The notes beneath the pieces were generated by a model. That model did not search any database. It was not told the DNA's origin and saw nothing but the letters and a program-made list of their open reading frames with translations. Shown here in pieces: positions 27,345 through 36,535 of a stretch of DNA of 63,775 bases. The stretch covers positions 1 through 63,775 of the forward strand of contig DXHR01000002.1 in the NCBI GenBank assembly GCA_019113295.1, written 5' to 3'. Within the stretch, counting starts at the first letter, position 1, and every line of letters begins with the position of its first letter. A program made the position numbers and the translations under genes. This DNA comes from Candidatus Salinicoccus stercoripullorum (GTDB lineage: Bacteria; Bacillota; Bacilli; Staphylococcales; Salinicoccaceae).

Positions 27345-27836
27345 CTATGCAGCGTCCTCGCTGTCGTCATAAGGATTCTCTTTTGGATGGATGTACCGGT
27401 ACTGGCTGGTATCGCCGGCCCCGATGGTCCTTTCGGTGACTTCATATGGCTCAACGCGGTTCATTTCGGAAATCTCAATTGAACCATCATCGTTCACGGT
27501 CTCTATATAGGCGACATGTCCCAGATCCCCCTGGCTGGTCTGGAGGATTGCGCCTTCAGCCGGTTCTGCATTGACCGTATAGCCGTCTTCCTCCGCTCTT
27601 TTTGCCCAATGTTCTGCGTCACTCCAGTCTTTTTCGATCATGTTCCCATCTGTTTTTATCTGTTTGAAAATATAATGGGTGCACTGGCCTTCGTCATATC
27701 TGTTGTGTTCCATCGGGTCGGGTAATACGGTATATTGAATGTCTTTGACAAGCCCTTCTCCAGACTGGACATTAAAGGCGATGAACCCTGTTACCGACAG
27801 GGTCAGTATGAGTGCTGTAAGAATTGTCCTTTTCAT
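27345..27836 (-). CDS. CHAP domain amidase-like secreted protein
   Basis: A 163-residue secreted protein with an N-terminal signal or anchor (residues 5-22) and a CHAP domain. The catalytic cysteine is in GQCTHYIFKQ and the histidine in GDLGHVAYIE; a glutamate follows in SIEISEMN. CHAP amidases cut peptide stems or cross-bridges of peptidoglycan. It lacks a separate cell-wall binding domain. The reading frame stops 82 bases before the terminator, and an open frame in another phase (27263-27371) carries protein-like sequence up to the terminator, so the C-terminus may be altered by a frameshift. Confidence 0.85.
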   Translation of the reverse strand: MKRTILTALILTLSVTGFIAFNVQSGEGLVKDIQYTVLPDPMEHNRYDEGQCTHYIFKQIKTDGNMIEKDWSDAEHWAKRAEEDGYTVNAEPAEGAILQTSQGDLGHVAYIETVNDDGSIEISEMNRVEPYEVTERTIGAGDTSQYRYIHPKENPYDDSEDAA

Positions 27837-27997
27837 TCATTTTCCTGCCCTTATGTTTTACTGGCTGATATTATACACAGGTGAAGACGATATTTTAACC
27901 TATCTGCTCCCATTTGACGAGCTGTCAAAGAATAATGTGATCAATTGGATGATAGCACGTCCATCTCCAAAATGGTAAAATAGTGGGTTGTGAGAGG

Positions 27998-29929
27998 CTA
28001 TTCGATATACCGGTAGGACATCAGTTTTTTAAGCATTCTGATCTCCTCCTGCAGCTTTTCACCGATATTCGTATCCCGTACTTTCTTCCTCTTCAATTCC
28101 TCATCGACAACACGCCTTACAGAAAGCACATCGGCGCCGTCAAGCAGGACATTCTCCTTGGAGTTGAAGTGCTGGTGGGCGACAAGCTGCATTCCGAAGG
28201 AGTTATAGAGGAGTGTATATCCGGCTATCCCTGTTGTGGACTGGTAGGCTTTGGAGAAGCCGCCGTCGATAACGATCATCTTGCCGTTAGCTTTGATCGG
28301 GTCTTCTCCGTCTATTTCCTTCACCGGGGTATGGCCATTGATGATCCTCCCCTGGTCTGGATCAAGATCGAATTCCGCGAGCATCTTCCGGCACATGGCA
28401 CTGTCTTCTCTCAAATGATAGTATGGGTTCTTTTCCTCCTTATGCGACGCTTTGTCCTTGATGAAATAGCGTTCGAATGTGGTCATTGCGCGCTTGCCGA
28501 AAAGGGAGGAATATTTACCCGTCCATAGGTACCAGACAAGATCGGTCGCCAGGTCATCTGTCGTTTCCTTGTCCTGGAAGGATTTACGGAGATGATCCTC
28601 AAACTGGTCCAGCAGTTCCCGGCCCCCGTACATCCGTCCGTCGATCTCCATCAGTTCCATTTCACCATTCTCATCCACCGGGATGCAGCCATGGATGAGG
28701 AGGTTGCCGTTGTGCTTCAGGTACAGGCTTCCCTTTTTCATCAGGAAATTCATATGGCGTCTGAGTTTTTCAGACTGCTGTACGGAAAGCAGAAGCTTAT
28801 TGATGACCTCTTCCTCCTCCGGCAGCATCCTGGCCGGGTCGTCCCTGTCCACGGTGGCAAAGCATGTGTTTTCAAGCGGATAAGTCTTGTTGTAGACAGT
28901 GATCTCCTGCCTGTCATAATCGACTTTCTCCAGTACAAGCCTTTCATCCATATCGAAGTACGGCCGGCGCTTGATGATCGGACTTTCCAGTTTGAACTGG
29001 ATCATGGCGATTGCCTGATGTATTTTTGTAATCTGGAGCTTCTCCACGTCCGACAGGTCCTGATCGACGGTTTTCTTCGGGTGGAACGCAGGGTTGTCAC
29101 CGTAGTATTTCTCCGCCAGGTTGACCAGCGGACGCAGATTGATGCCGTAGGCATCCTCGATAATATTCAGATTGTCATAGCGGGCGCATATTCTGAGGAT
29201 GTTTGCCAGACAAGCTTTGGAACCTGCATATGCGCCGATCCAGAGCACGTCATGATTCCCCCACTGTATATCGAGTGAATGATAGTCGATCAGAGTCTCC
29301 ATAATCTTATCCGGCTCCGGCCCCCGGTCGTATATGTCGCCGACGACATGCAGATGGTTGACGACAAGCCGCTGGATTGTGTAGGACATGCCGATGATCA
29401 GCTTGTCGGCCTGGCCGAGTCCGATGATCTGCTGGACGAGTTTTTCATAGTAAGGTTTCTTATTGCTGAACTCGTCGCTCTTATAGAGCAGTTCTTCGAT
29501 GATGAAGACGAACTGTTCCGGCAGCGCCTTGCGTAGTTTGGAGCGGGTGTATTTGGAAGAGGCATACGCAATCAGTTCAATCATCTGATCGATCTTTGTG
29601 ACATACCATTCATCCAAATCCTTTTTTGATTCGAACTGGTTTCTGATCAGCTGGAGCTTTTCTTCCGGGTAGTAGACCAGTGCTGCGAACTGGCTGATCT
29701 CTTCTTCACTCAGCGTGTCTTTGAAAATATCAGTGATCTTCTGCCGGACATTCCCGGAGCCATTTCTCAAGACATGCTGGAATGCCTGGAACTCCCCATG
29801 CAGGTCGCTGACAAAATGCTCAGTCCCCTTGGGCAGATCGAGAATGGATTCCAAATTGATTATTTCTGTGGCCACTTTTTCTTCCTGGTCAAACTTTTCA
29901 GCTAATAAATCCAAATACTTTGTTTCCAA
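27998..29929 (-). CDS. fbp: fructose-1,6-bisphosphatase class III
   Basis: A 643-residue gluconeogenic phosphatase, normal length for the class III enzymes of Firmicutes. The calcineurin-type metal motifs are visible: [29 protein letters not shown] and, near the end, NGHTPVKE. It hydrolyses fructose 1,6-bisphosphate to fructose 6-phosphate. The likely start is TTG at 29929, with ggagg ten bases upstream and the conserved LDLLAEKF following. The weak start codon and a promoter overlapping a cre-like sequence suggest tight control. Confidence 0.93.
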   Translation of the reverse strand: METKYLDLLAEKFDQEEKVATEIINLESILDLPKGTEHFVSDLHGEFQAFQHVLRNGSGNVRQKITDIFKDTLSEEEISQFAALVYYPEEKLQLIRNQFESKKDLDEWYVTKIDQMIELIAYASSKYTRSKLRKALPEQFVFIIEELLYKSDEFSNKKPYYEKLVQQIIGLGQADKLIIGMSYTIQRLVVNHLHVVGDIYDRGPEPDKIMETLIDYHSLDIQWGNHDVLWIGAYAGSKACLANILRICARYDNLNIIEDAYGINLRPLVNLAEKYYGDNPAFHPKKTVDQDLSDVEKLQITKIHQAIAMIQFKLESPIIKRRPYFDMDERLVLEKVDYDRQEITVYNKTYPLENTCFATVDRDDPARMLPEEEEVINKLLLSVQQSEKLRRHMNFLMKKGSLYLKHNGNLLIHGCIPVDENGEMELMEIDGRMYGGRELLDQFEDHLRKSFQDKETTDDLATDLVWYLWTGKYSSLFGKRAMTTFERYFIKDKASHKEEKNPYYHLREDSAMCRKMLAEFDLDPDQGRIINGHTPVKEIDGEDPIKANGKMIVIDGGFSKAYQSTTGIAGYTLLYNSFGMQLVAHQHFNSKENVLLDGADVLSVRRVVDEELKRKKVRDTNIGEKLQEEIRMLKKLMSYRYIE

Positions 29930-29986
29930 GACTGCGTATCCTCCTCTGATTGACGGCCGGAGTGAATCTTCAGTAAGGCGGCCGAA

Positions 29987-30033
29987 GTTGATGTATCAAC
30001 TACATTATACTAGATTTAGGGTGTCAAGCGCTT
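29987..30033 (-). promoter_or_regulatory. fbp promoter region with palindrome and cre-like core
   Basis: On the minus strand a perfect TTGACA (30022-30027) and a perfect TATAAT (30004-30009) are present, but only 12 bases apart instead of 17. AAGCGCTT, the core of a CcpA cre site, lies at 30026-30033 with poor flanks. A palindrome GTTGAT-gt-ATCAAC (29987-30000) covers the expected start point. Confidence 0.45.
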
Positions 30034-30089
30034 CCATAATAAGAATAACATCTATTCGGAGATAAATTAACGGGTGCGTCGGATTAAAA

Positions 30090-30118
30090 AAAGCATGGAC
30101 CCGCCGGGTCCATGCTTT
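30090..30118 (-). terminator. terminator of BCCT carrier gene 1
   Basis: Thirteen-bp stem aagcatggaccc with its complement, three-base loop, T run on the minus strand. Confidence 0.9.
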
Positions 30119-30123
30119 GGTGG

Positions 30124-31755
30124 CTATATTCCTTTTGTTTCATCTTCTTTTTCTTCAATATACGTCTCGATGTCTTCCTGGTGTTCTTCCGGTGTGCTCT
30201 CGATGTAGGCCTGCATGCGGCGCTTGTTTGGCGTGATGGAAAGGCCGAGATATTTTCTCTCAGTATTGGCATCTTTATAGAATGCGACAACCATCAGTAT
30301 GACGACGACACTGAACGGCAATGCCGCGATGATTGCGGCGGATTGCAGGGCATTGAGCCCGGTCTCCCCTCCGGCCAGGAGAAGGATGTAGGCAATTGCT
30401 GAGAGTGAGAATCCCCATACAATCTTGACACCGCCTGGCGGTGTGAGAGAACCGAATGTCGTCTGCATCCCGAGGACGAACGTTGCGGAGTCCGCAGATG
30501 TGATGAAGAACACCGAAACCAGTACGATGGCAACAATGGAAAGCAGCGCTCCCATCGGCAGTTCATTGAATATCGCGAAGAGCTGTGTTTCCGGTGCCAT
30601 GTCGAAGATACCTGGTGTATCCTGACCGACCGTGATGCCTGTCATGCCGAACACACTGAACCAGATGATGCTGACAACCGTTGGAACGAAAAGCACGGCG
30701 CCGACAAATTCACGTATTGTACGGCCGCGTGAAATCCTGGCGATGAAGATGCCGACAAACGGGCTCCAACTCATCCACCAGCCCCAGTAATAGATGGTCC
30801 AGTCCTTGAGCCATGCGCTCTTCTGCTCATTCAGAGTGGCGACATCGAAGCTGTTTAAGAGAAATGTCTGCAGATAGAGGCCTGTGGACTGTGTCATCAT
30901 GTTGAGGATGATCATTGTCGGGCCGACTATCAGAATGACGGCGAATAATATGCCGGCAAGGATCATGTTTGTATTACTTAAATACTGGATGCCCCTGCTC
31001 AGGCCGCTCCATGCACTGAGCATGAACAGTCCGGTGACGACTGCAATGATGACGCCCTGTACGACGATGTTATTTGGTAAACCAAACAGGTAATTGAGTC
31101 CGCCGTTGATCTGCAGTGCGCCAACACCGAGGGATACAGCGACTCCGATGATGGTGGCGAATACTGCCAGCACGTCAACGACAATGCCCAGCGGGCCGTC
31201 CACCCGGTTTCCGAATATCGGACGGAGCGTTTTGGAAAGCAGGCCGCTTTCTCCTTTTCTGAATTGGGAATAGGCCAGCGCCAGTGCCACAACACCATAC
31301 ATCGCCCAGGCATGGAATCCATAGTGCAGGAATGTGGAGCGCATCGATTCCAGAACAGCTGCGTTCGTCTGCGGATCAGCGGACGGCGGTGCTATGAAGT
31401 GCGATACCGGTTCCGACGCTCCGTAGAAGACGAGACCGATACCCATGCCTGCACTGAACAGCATGGCAAACCAGGAAATCGTCCTGAATTCAGGTTTATC
31501 ATTCGGTTTCCCCAATTTCAGCTTACCGATCGGGCTGAGCATCAGGAAAACGCAGAAGAATACCAGCATCGTGGTCAGGATCATATAGTACCAGCCGAAG
31601 TATTCAGTGACCCAAGCAGAAATCGAGCCGGAAATGTCACCGAATTGGTTCGGGAATATGGCCCCGAGCACTACCAGTATACCGACTATGACTGCAGAGT
31701 ATGTGAAGACGTTGGAAACGGTTCGTTTGCGGTCTTTCGTATTATTATTCATCAT
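30124..31755 (-). CDS. BCCT family betaine/carnitine/choline transporter, copy 1
   Basis: A 543-residue membrane carrier with twelve hydrophobic segments, typical of BCCT proteins such as OpuD. The signature tryptophan-rich stretch reads WTIYYWGWWMSWSPFVG in the eighth segment and GMGIGLVFYGASEP is in the third. The acidic C-terminal tail (EEHQEDIETYIEEKEDE) may sense osmolality. It should import glycine betaine or related osmoprotectants with sodium. A close paralogue is at 40427-42040. It is monocistronic, with a terminator immediately after the stop. Confidence 0.93.
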   Translation of the reverse strand: MMNNNTKDRKRTVSNVFTYSAVIVGILVVLGAIFPNQFGDISGSISAWVTEYFGWYYMILTTMLVFFCVFLMLSPIGKLKLGKPNDKPEFRTISWFAMLFSAGMGIGLVFYGASEPVSHFIAPPSADPQTNAAVLESMRSTFLHYGFHAWAMYGVVALALAYSQFRKGESGLLSKTLRPIFGNRVDGPLGIVVDVLAVFATIIGVAVSLGVGALQINGGLNYLFGLPNNIVVQGVIIAVVTGLFMLSAWSGLSRGIQYLSNTNMILAGILFAVILIVGPTMIILNMMTQSTGLYLQTFLLNSFDVATLNEQKSAWLKDWTIYYWGWWMSWSPFVGIFIARISRGRTIREFVGAVLFVPTVVSIIWFSVFGMTGITVGQDTPGIFDMAPETQLFAIFNELPMGALLSIVAIVLVSVFFITSADSATFVLGMQTTFGSLTPPGGVKIVWGFSLSAIAYILLLAGGETGLNALQSAAIIAALPFSVVVILMVVAFYKDANTERKYLGLSITPNKRRMQAYIESTPEEHQEDIETYIEEKEDETKGI

Positions 31756-31876
31756 TTCCCCCCTTAATTGGATGTCTCAAAGTTACAGAACTTTTATAAA
31801 GTAATTTACAAACATTAAGAGAATAACAATATTAGCGCTCCATTTCAAGTGCATTTTTCAAGTCAGCTCATAAAAA

Positions 31877-31906
31877 AAGGGTCCATAGCATAAACTATGA
31901 ACCCTT
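31877..31906 (-). terminator. terminator of DUF2382 gene
   Basis: Twelve-bp stem with one mismatch (aagggtccatag/ctatgaaccctt) and a T run on the minus strand. Confidence 0.8.
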
Positions 31907-31919
31907 CAATCATGCTCTG

Positions 31920-33065
31920 TTATCTTCTGTAATCGTCATCCCCCGGAAACTCCCTGTCATCGTCGTTGATGTTGCCCCGGGCGTCCCGGTTCCGCGTTTC
32001 ACGGTCCCGGTTGTCCATTTCATTGATATCCGCTTCTTCGCGCCGGACATCTTCTGAAACATGTTCCGTATCTCTGACTTTGTCTTTTTTAATGACGACT
32101 TCTTCATTGACCACATTCTCTTTCTCCACATTGACGCGCTCTTCGCTGACAGGAATATGAACGGAATCATCGCTGTCCGTCTCGTCAATCGCTCCCGTTC
32201 TTGCATCATCTTCAACTGGCCGTCGTTCCACGGTGACTTCCTCACGTTCAACCGGCACATCAAATTCCTGATGGTCTGTTTCAACGTGTTTGTCAACGTT
32301 CACTTCACCCGTCTGGACATTTTCCTTATCTACGTTCAAGTGTTCTTCACGCAGCTGGAGCCTCTCCTCTTCGGAAAGATCTTCACGTTCCCTATTTCCG
32401 TCGTCGCTGTCCCTGATTTCATTTTCATCATAATCGTAACCTTCGTCCGTGCCATCTGCGAGACCTCCGCTGGTGTTGAGTGCCCTTTCATCGACACTGT
32501 AGTCGCCTTCATTGTCATCGGCCGGGTCATCCCTGTGTGTGTCCATCACATTTTGTTCATGCTGGCCTTCTGCAACTTCACCTTTGCCGATCGTCCGGTT
32601 GTCATCGGTCGTATGCAGCTCCTCATCGTTTTCAAGGGCATCATCTTCTGCGTAGACACCCGTGCCGCGTTCTGTTTTCACGTCTTCAGCCTGGTCATCT
32701 TCGGGATAGATGCCCGTACCGCGTTCCGGATAGATGCCCGTACCGCTTTCTGTGTCATTTCTGACATGAAGGAGTATTTCGCCCCGGTCCAGCGCTTCCT
32801 TGTATTTCCCTTCTTCGCGGGAGTCTACATCCAGGTCAGTCATGACACGGTCTTCGGGCGTTTCATCCGAGAACCACGAGACGATCTTGTCCCACGCGTT
32901 CCCTTCCGAGGTTTTGAAGTTGACGCCTGTATATCCAGCCGCACTGCCCGCAATCTCCTCTTTGGAAACGACTGTTATATCATCTTCGTTGACGCTTTCT
33001 GCTTTCAACTGTTCAATTCTGCCGTTCAATTCCTCTTCGGTGGTAAACGTTTCGATATTACGCAT
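31920..33065 (-). CDS. DUF2382 (YsnF/AvaK-type) stress protein with GSP17M-like domain
   Basis: A 381-residue acidic soluble protein. Residues 1-105 resemble the general stress protein 17M domain (IETFTTEEELNGRIEQL). A disordered acidic middle contains short repeats of GTGIYPE and GTGVYAE around 118-150. The C-terminal DUF2382 part (about 232-350) has alternating charged repeats such as REEHLNVDKENV and VEREEVTVERRPV. DUF2382 proteins accompany general stress responses, and a SigB-type promoter is seen upstream at 33152-33176. Molecular function is unknown. The ATG at 33065 follows ggaggt. Confidence 0.85.
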   Translation of the reverse strand: MRNIETFTTEEELNGRIEQLKAESVNEDDITVVSKEEIAGSAAGYTGVNFKTSEGNAWDKIVSWFSDETPEDRVMTDLDVDSREEGKYKEALDRGEILLHVRNDTESGTGIYPERGTGIYPEDDQAEDVKTERGTGVYAEDDALENDEELHTTDDNRTIGKGEVAEGQHEQNVMDTHRDDPADDNEGDYSVDERALNTSGGLADGTDEGYDYDENEIRDSDDGNREREDLSEEERLQLREEHLNVDKENVQTGEVNVDKHVETDHQEFDVPVEREEVTVERRPVEDDARTGAIDETDSDDSVHIPVSEERVNVEKENVVNEEVVIKKDKVRDTEHVSEDVRREEADINEMDNRDRETRNRDARGNINDDDREFPGDDDYRR

Positions 33066-33151
33066 GATTAATACCTCCGTTTATCTAAATTTTATATTGT
33101 TTTGTCATCTGTTGGTTGGTTTAATGGATTACTCTTGCATGTATTAAGAAT

Positions 33152-33176
33152 ATACCCGGACATTTTTTTAATAAAC
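33152..33176 (-). promoter_or_regulatory. SigB-type promoter of DUF2382 gene
   Basis: GTTTAT, 13-base spacer, GGGTAT on the minus strand, close to the SigB consensus GTTTAA-N12-15-GGGTAT, about 85 bases before the ATG. The rest of 33066-33338 shows no gene. Confidence 0.7.
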
Positions 33177-33338
33177 TTTACCTGCAAAGATGATAGAGTG
33201 GTATGTGTTATTTAATAATAGGAATATTTTGAAGGAGAAGATGGAGCAGTTGCTGCCATCATTTTGCAGAGACGGATGTCCACCTTTACGTATTACAGGT
33301 TTGACAAGGGGGTGAGGAGGCAATACAGACATGATAAA

Positions 33339-33357
33339 ACCCCCGGATTCCGGGGGT
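33339..33357 (-). terminator. terminator of thioesterase operon
   Basis: Eight-bp GC-rich stem acccccgg/ccgggggt, loop att, followed by TTTTATC on the minus strand. Confidence 0.85.
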
Positions 33358-33368
33358 CTCATTGTATA

Positions 33369-33731
33369 TCAGCTGATGATGGCATTGTTCACTACGGTTT
33401 CCTCTCCGGCGCCCAGTATGAGGAGGAATATTTCCGGCGCATCCGCATGATTATTGTCATTAAGGAGTTTCAGGAACACTTCGAAATGTGGCATTGCCTT
33501 CAATTTACCGACTTCCGCAATCAGCAGTTCAAGGACGGAAGCTTTGATGAATTTCGGTTCCGGTTCGACGGACTCCCCGGTCATCAGATCCGCCAGGTAT
33601 CTGTATTTCACCTGAAGCTGCCTGGCAAAGCTTGTTACATGCTGGATGCACTCGTAAAGATCGGGATATTCGATACTTATATAGTCCAGCTCATGCTGCA
33701 TTCTGCGTACTGTTTTCTGGTTGGCATACAT
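33369..33731 (-). CDS. hypothetical protein, unknown family
   Basis: A 120-residue soluble, mostly helical protein that I do not recognise. It has no signal peptide or membrane segment, no cysteine pair for metal binding, and one tract AEVGKLKAMPHFEVFLKLLND that could form an amphipathic helix. The ATG at 33731 (MYANQKTV) is preferred to one three codons upstream, because AAAGGA then has nine-base spacing. The gene starts 18 bases after the thioesterase stop and is closed by a terminator, so the two are an operon. Confidence 0.75.
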   Translation of the reverse strand: MYANQKTVRRMQHELDYISIEYPDLYECIQHVTSFARQLQVKYRYLADLMTGESVEPEPKFIKASVLELLIAEVGKLKAMPHFEVFLKLLNDNNHADAPEIFLLILGAGEETVVNNAIIS

Positions 33732-33749
33732 GAAAACCATTCCTTTCGT

Positions 33750-34271
33750 CTACTTATCCCATGGTTTGTCGACACTGATCTTCTGTGTGAGCTCCTTGCT
33801 GTGCACGCGTCTTTCTCTGCGCATCGCCGCTCTTTGCGCGCCGGATTGGTAAAGGTATTTCTCCTCATCCGTTTCCGGTGCAACACCGGGTACTTTTATC
33901 GGGCGCTTGGAGTCATCCAGTGCGACAAACGTCAGGAAAGCTGTCGCTGCGACTTTTCTGTCCTCTGTAATCATGTCTTCGGTGATCACTTTGCAGAAAA
34001 CCTCCATGCTCTTATTCCCTGTCGAAGAGACGAATGCCTCTATGCATACCGATTCCGACTGGGTGATTGGATGAAGGAAATCGATGGAATCAATCGAGGC
34101 GGTCACGCATTCACGGACTCTCGCATGGCGTCTTGCCGCAAGGGATGCGACGTTGTCGATGCGCTTCATCAGTACACCGCCAAAAAGCGTATTATAGTTA
34201 TTCAGATCGTTTGCAAACACCTGATCGATGCTGATTACTCTGCTGTCCCTGGGGTTTTTTGTTTCTGTCAC
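33750..34271 (-). CDS. acyl-CoA thioesterase, hotdog fold (YkhA/YciA-like)
   Basis: A 173-residue hotdog-fold hydrolase of acyl-CoA. The catalytic region shows NTLFGGVLMKRIDNVASLAARRHA and later SIDSIDFLHPI and VTASIDS; the tail is basic. It probably forms hexamers and hydrolyses medium or long acyl-CoA esters. The start is a GTG at 34269-34271, with GAAAGG nine bases upstream. It is the first gene of a two-gene operon with an unknown protein and lies next to a LysR regulator gene on the same strand. Confidence 0.88.
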   Translation of the reverse strand: MTETKNPRDSRVISIDQVFANDLNNYNTLFGGVLMKRIDNVASLAARRHARVRECVTASIDSIDFLHPITQSESVCIEAFVSSTGNKSMEVFCKVITEDMITEDRKVAATAFLTFVALDDSKRPIKVPGVAPETDEEKYLYQSGAQRAAMRRERRVHSKELTQKISVDKPWDK

Positions 34272-34387
34272 TTTGCTCTACCTTTCTTTCGTCTGATAAA
34301 GCCATTATGGGGGATAGAATTCATTAAGAAAAATAGTGGTATTTCATAGGATGTATGAATAAAAACTATGAAAGCGGTACTAAGTCA

Positions 34388-35269
34388 TCAAGTATAGTGA
34401 TGCTGGAAAAATCTGAGCCACTCTTTGGTGATGAAATTTATATATTTATCCTTGTTCCAGATGACGCCGAGGCGCCAATTCAGCGAAGGGCCCTCGATCT
34501 TCACAGTTACAGAAGAACTTTTGAGCAGTCTTGCGACGCTTTGCGGCATGATACATATGCCGAGTTCCCGGTCGATCATTTCCTCGATGAAATTCCACTG
34601 GGAAGTTTTCGATATGATGTCCGGCATGAAACCGGCATTTTTACATGCGGAAGTGATGATCTCATTCAGGTAGAAATCCTCATTGAACATGATGAAACTT
34701 TCATGTTTCAGCTCTTTCAAGTGGACAGAGTGTTTTGAAGCCAGCGGATGATTCTCATGTACTACAAGACAGAGTGATTCACTGATGAAATTGAAATTGT
34801 CGAAGCGGTCACTTTCTGTCGGCAATACGGTGATGCCGACATCGATTTCATTTTGAATCAGACGGGACTCGATCGTCCGGCTGCCGCTTTCTATGAGCTG
34901 GAACGTGATTTTCGGATACAGGTCGTGAAAATCTCTGATTATCGCCATCAGTTTGCCGGCATCCATGATCGGTGGAAGGCCGATCTTTATGTGACCCTGC
35001 CGCATCCCCACCATATTTTTAAGATCGTTTGGCAATTCAGCATGGAGCCGGAGGATTTCCTCACACTGATCAAAGAAGATCCTGCCGGCATCAGTCAGGG
35101 CGATTTTCTTCTTGTTGCGGTCGAACAAAGACATGCCAAGCTCTGTTTCAATGTCCTGGATCGCTTTGCTGATCGTCGGCTGGGATATATAGAGACGGTG
35201 TGAAGCTTCGGTCATACTGCCATATTTCACAATCGCAACGAAATACTGCATATGTTTGATGTCGATCAT
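34388..35269 (-). CDS. LysR family transcriptional regulator, CidR-like
   Basis: A 293-residue DNA-binding regulator. Residues 1-62 form the winged helix (MIDIKHMQYFVAIVKYGSMT, SQPTISKAIQDIE), followed by the LysR substrate domain of two lobes. The sequence strongly recalls staphylococcal CidR, including IDVGITVLPTE and NFIEEMIDRELGICIMP. CidR activates cid and alsSD operons in response to acetate and pyruvate metabolism; no such operon is adjacent, so the target is uncertain. The ATG at 35269 follows aaaggaag. No typical divergent target gene: the upstream neighbour is a gene fragment with its terminator. Confidence 0.88.
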   Translation of the reverse strand: MIDIKHMQYFVAIVKYGSMTEASHRLYISQPTISKAIQDIETELGMSLFDRNKKKIALTDAGRIFFDQCEEILRLHAELPNDLKNMVGMRQGHIKIGLPPIMDAGKLMAIIRDFHDLYPKITFQLIESGSRTIESRLIQNEIDVGITVLPTESDRFDNFNFISESLCLVVHENHPLASKHSVHLKELKHESFIMFNEDFYLNEIITSACKNAGFMPDIISKTSQWNFIEEMIDRELGICIMPQSVARLLKSSSVTVKIEGPSLNWRLGVIWNKDKYINFITKEWLRFFQHHYT

Positions 35270-35332
35270 AAACACTTCCTTTCAGGACGGTGTCAGTACC
35301 ATTATAGACCGAAATACTGGTTTTTGATAAAA

Positions 35333-35369
35333 AAACAGCAGAGCCACCGGCAAGATGGCTCTGCTGTTT
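35333..35369 (-). terminator. terminator left from truncated NAD-binding gene
   Basis: Fourteen-bp stem aaacagcagagcca with its complement, nine-base loop, A/T runs; three bases after the stop codon of the fragment at 35372. Confidence 0.88.
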
Positions 35370-35371
35370 AA

Positions 35372-35512
35372 TTACAGTGCGTCTTCAATGGCAGTGTCCC
35401 CGCCAATCAGGTAGTAGATCTGTCCGGCCAGGTCGTTTCTGTCGATAATCTGCGCAAGGACTTCGGCCACGTCCTGACGGGAAAAATTTCCGGGGAAATA
35501 TTGCGGTGCTAT
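35372..35512 (-). pseudogene. NAD(P)H-binding SDR C-terminal fragment
   Basis: About 46 codons ending TAIEDAL, with PGNFSRQDVAEVLAQII and GQIYYLIGGDT, match the end of NAD(P)H-binding proteins of the YhfK/NmrA kind; compare DALDSL at the end of the gene at 8068. The N-terminal three quarters, including the nucleotide-binding loop, are missing. The fragment abuts the stop region of the dioxygenase gene (overlap at 35509-35512), so a deletion appears to have fused the two loci. It cannot be expressed as a functional enzyme. Confidence 0.75.
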
Positions 35513-36276
35513 TCATCCACGTCTGCCACGACCGTCTGCTGATAGTCGATCAGGATGATGGAGCGGACACCTGTTTCCTCCGGTCCATTGCCCTTCTCGA
35601 CCGGACTGACGTAATGGCTCACTTTGGAATCGTAGACCCCGTATGATTCAAGCGGGTTTTCCAGTTCGAAAATTTCGTGTATGTCTTTCTCGGAAACCTC
35701 TTCCGGCCTGCTGCCCCTCACCGCAGGGATGCCGATTGCATTTGTGCCGCCTTTGACGTTCTCGCGTTTTATCAGGTGGGCGAAAGTGAATGGCTCTCCG
35801 TCCTGATGCAGGCAGTCGGGTGATGATACAGCTTTCTCGCCATCCTGAGTGACCAGAAGTTTTACAAAATGGACGCCGACATGGATCGGCATGATCTTCT
35901 CTTCCTCTTTCCAGAATGTTTCATGGTAGTCCGCCATGATGATTTCCCGGAGCAGTTTATTATTACGGATACTTTCATCGATTGAATGGAACTCCCTGTA
36001 GGAGCCGCTGTGTTCGGGATTGAATTTGCCCTGGAAATAGGCTGCATACTCAGCACCGTCCCTTTTTACGGTCGGCAGCCACTCGATGCCGCCCGACGTC
36101 GGCAGGACAAGCGCCCTTGAATATCGTCTGTATCTATTCAGGCCGGGGGCATAGTCATCCTCCGGCAGATTTTCGAAATAATCCAGTATTTCTTTATAAT
36201 CTTCCTCTATACCATCGTAATGCAGACTGTGCATCATATCATATTTTTCATAACCATTCTCTTTCAAATTACCCAT
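35509..36276 (-). CDS. 2-oxoglutarate/Fe(II)-dependent dioxygenase, isoleucine-hydroxylase type (PF10014-like)
   Basis: A 255-residue cytosolic oxygenase. The iron triad is H157-x-D159 (LHQDGEPF) and H221 (VSHYVSPV), and R238 (GVRSIILIDY) should bind 2-oxoglutarate. The pattern RRYSRALV, a long middle, LHQDGEPFTFAHLI and GGTNAIGIP resembles amino-acid hydroxylases such as Bacillus L-isoleucine dioxygenase. Substrate is not proven. The ATG at 36276 follows aaaaggtgag. It is divergent from an IsdG-like gene and a LysE-type amino acid exporter, which suggests hydroxylation coupled to export. Its 3' end touches a gene fragment. Confidence 0.8.
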   Translation of the reverse strand: MGNLKENGYEKYDMMHSLHYDGIEEDYKEILDYFENLPEDDYAPGLNRYRRYSRALVLPTSGGIEWLPTVKRDGAEYAAYFQGKFNPEHSGSYREFHSIDESIRNNKLLREIIMADYHETFWKEEEKIMPIHVGVHFVKLLVTQDGEKAVSSPDCLHQDGEPFTFAHLIKRENVKGGTNAIGIPAVRGSRPEEVSEKDIHEIFELENPLESYGVYDSKVSHYVSPVEKGNGPEETGVRSIILIDYQQTVVADVDE

Positions 36277-36535
36277 TAAAATTCCCTCACCTTTTGTAGT
36301 ATAAGAATTATTATTGAATTCATTCTCCATTTTATCACAGACGACAGCTTCCATCCTGCACTGCTGATTCTGCTCTTCCAGGTTTTTCATGAATATCAGG
36401 GGCACATGAGAAAGAAATCGAATTGATGCGGCGCAAAAACGTCATCTATTATTCAAATTGAACCCATGGTGAAACAACTGCATTTGCTCTATCATTATAA
36501 GTGCGTAGGAAATTATGAAAACAGGAGGATATGAA

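Noticed and set aside
33241..33315. 24-codon plus-strand ORF after gaaggag, rich in cysteine and proline
   Set aside because: Shine-Dalgarno too close to the ATG; no conservation evidence; probably chance.
34367..34380. cre-like sequence TGAAAGCGGTACTA
   Set aside because: Two mismatches to the consensus and located between the ends of two units, not at a promoter.
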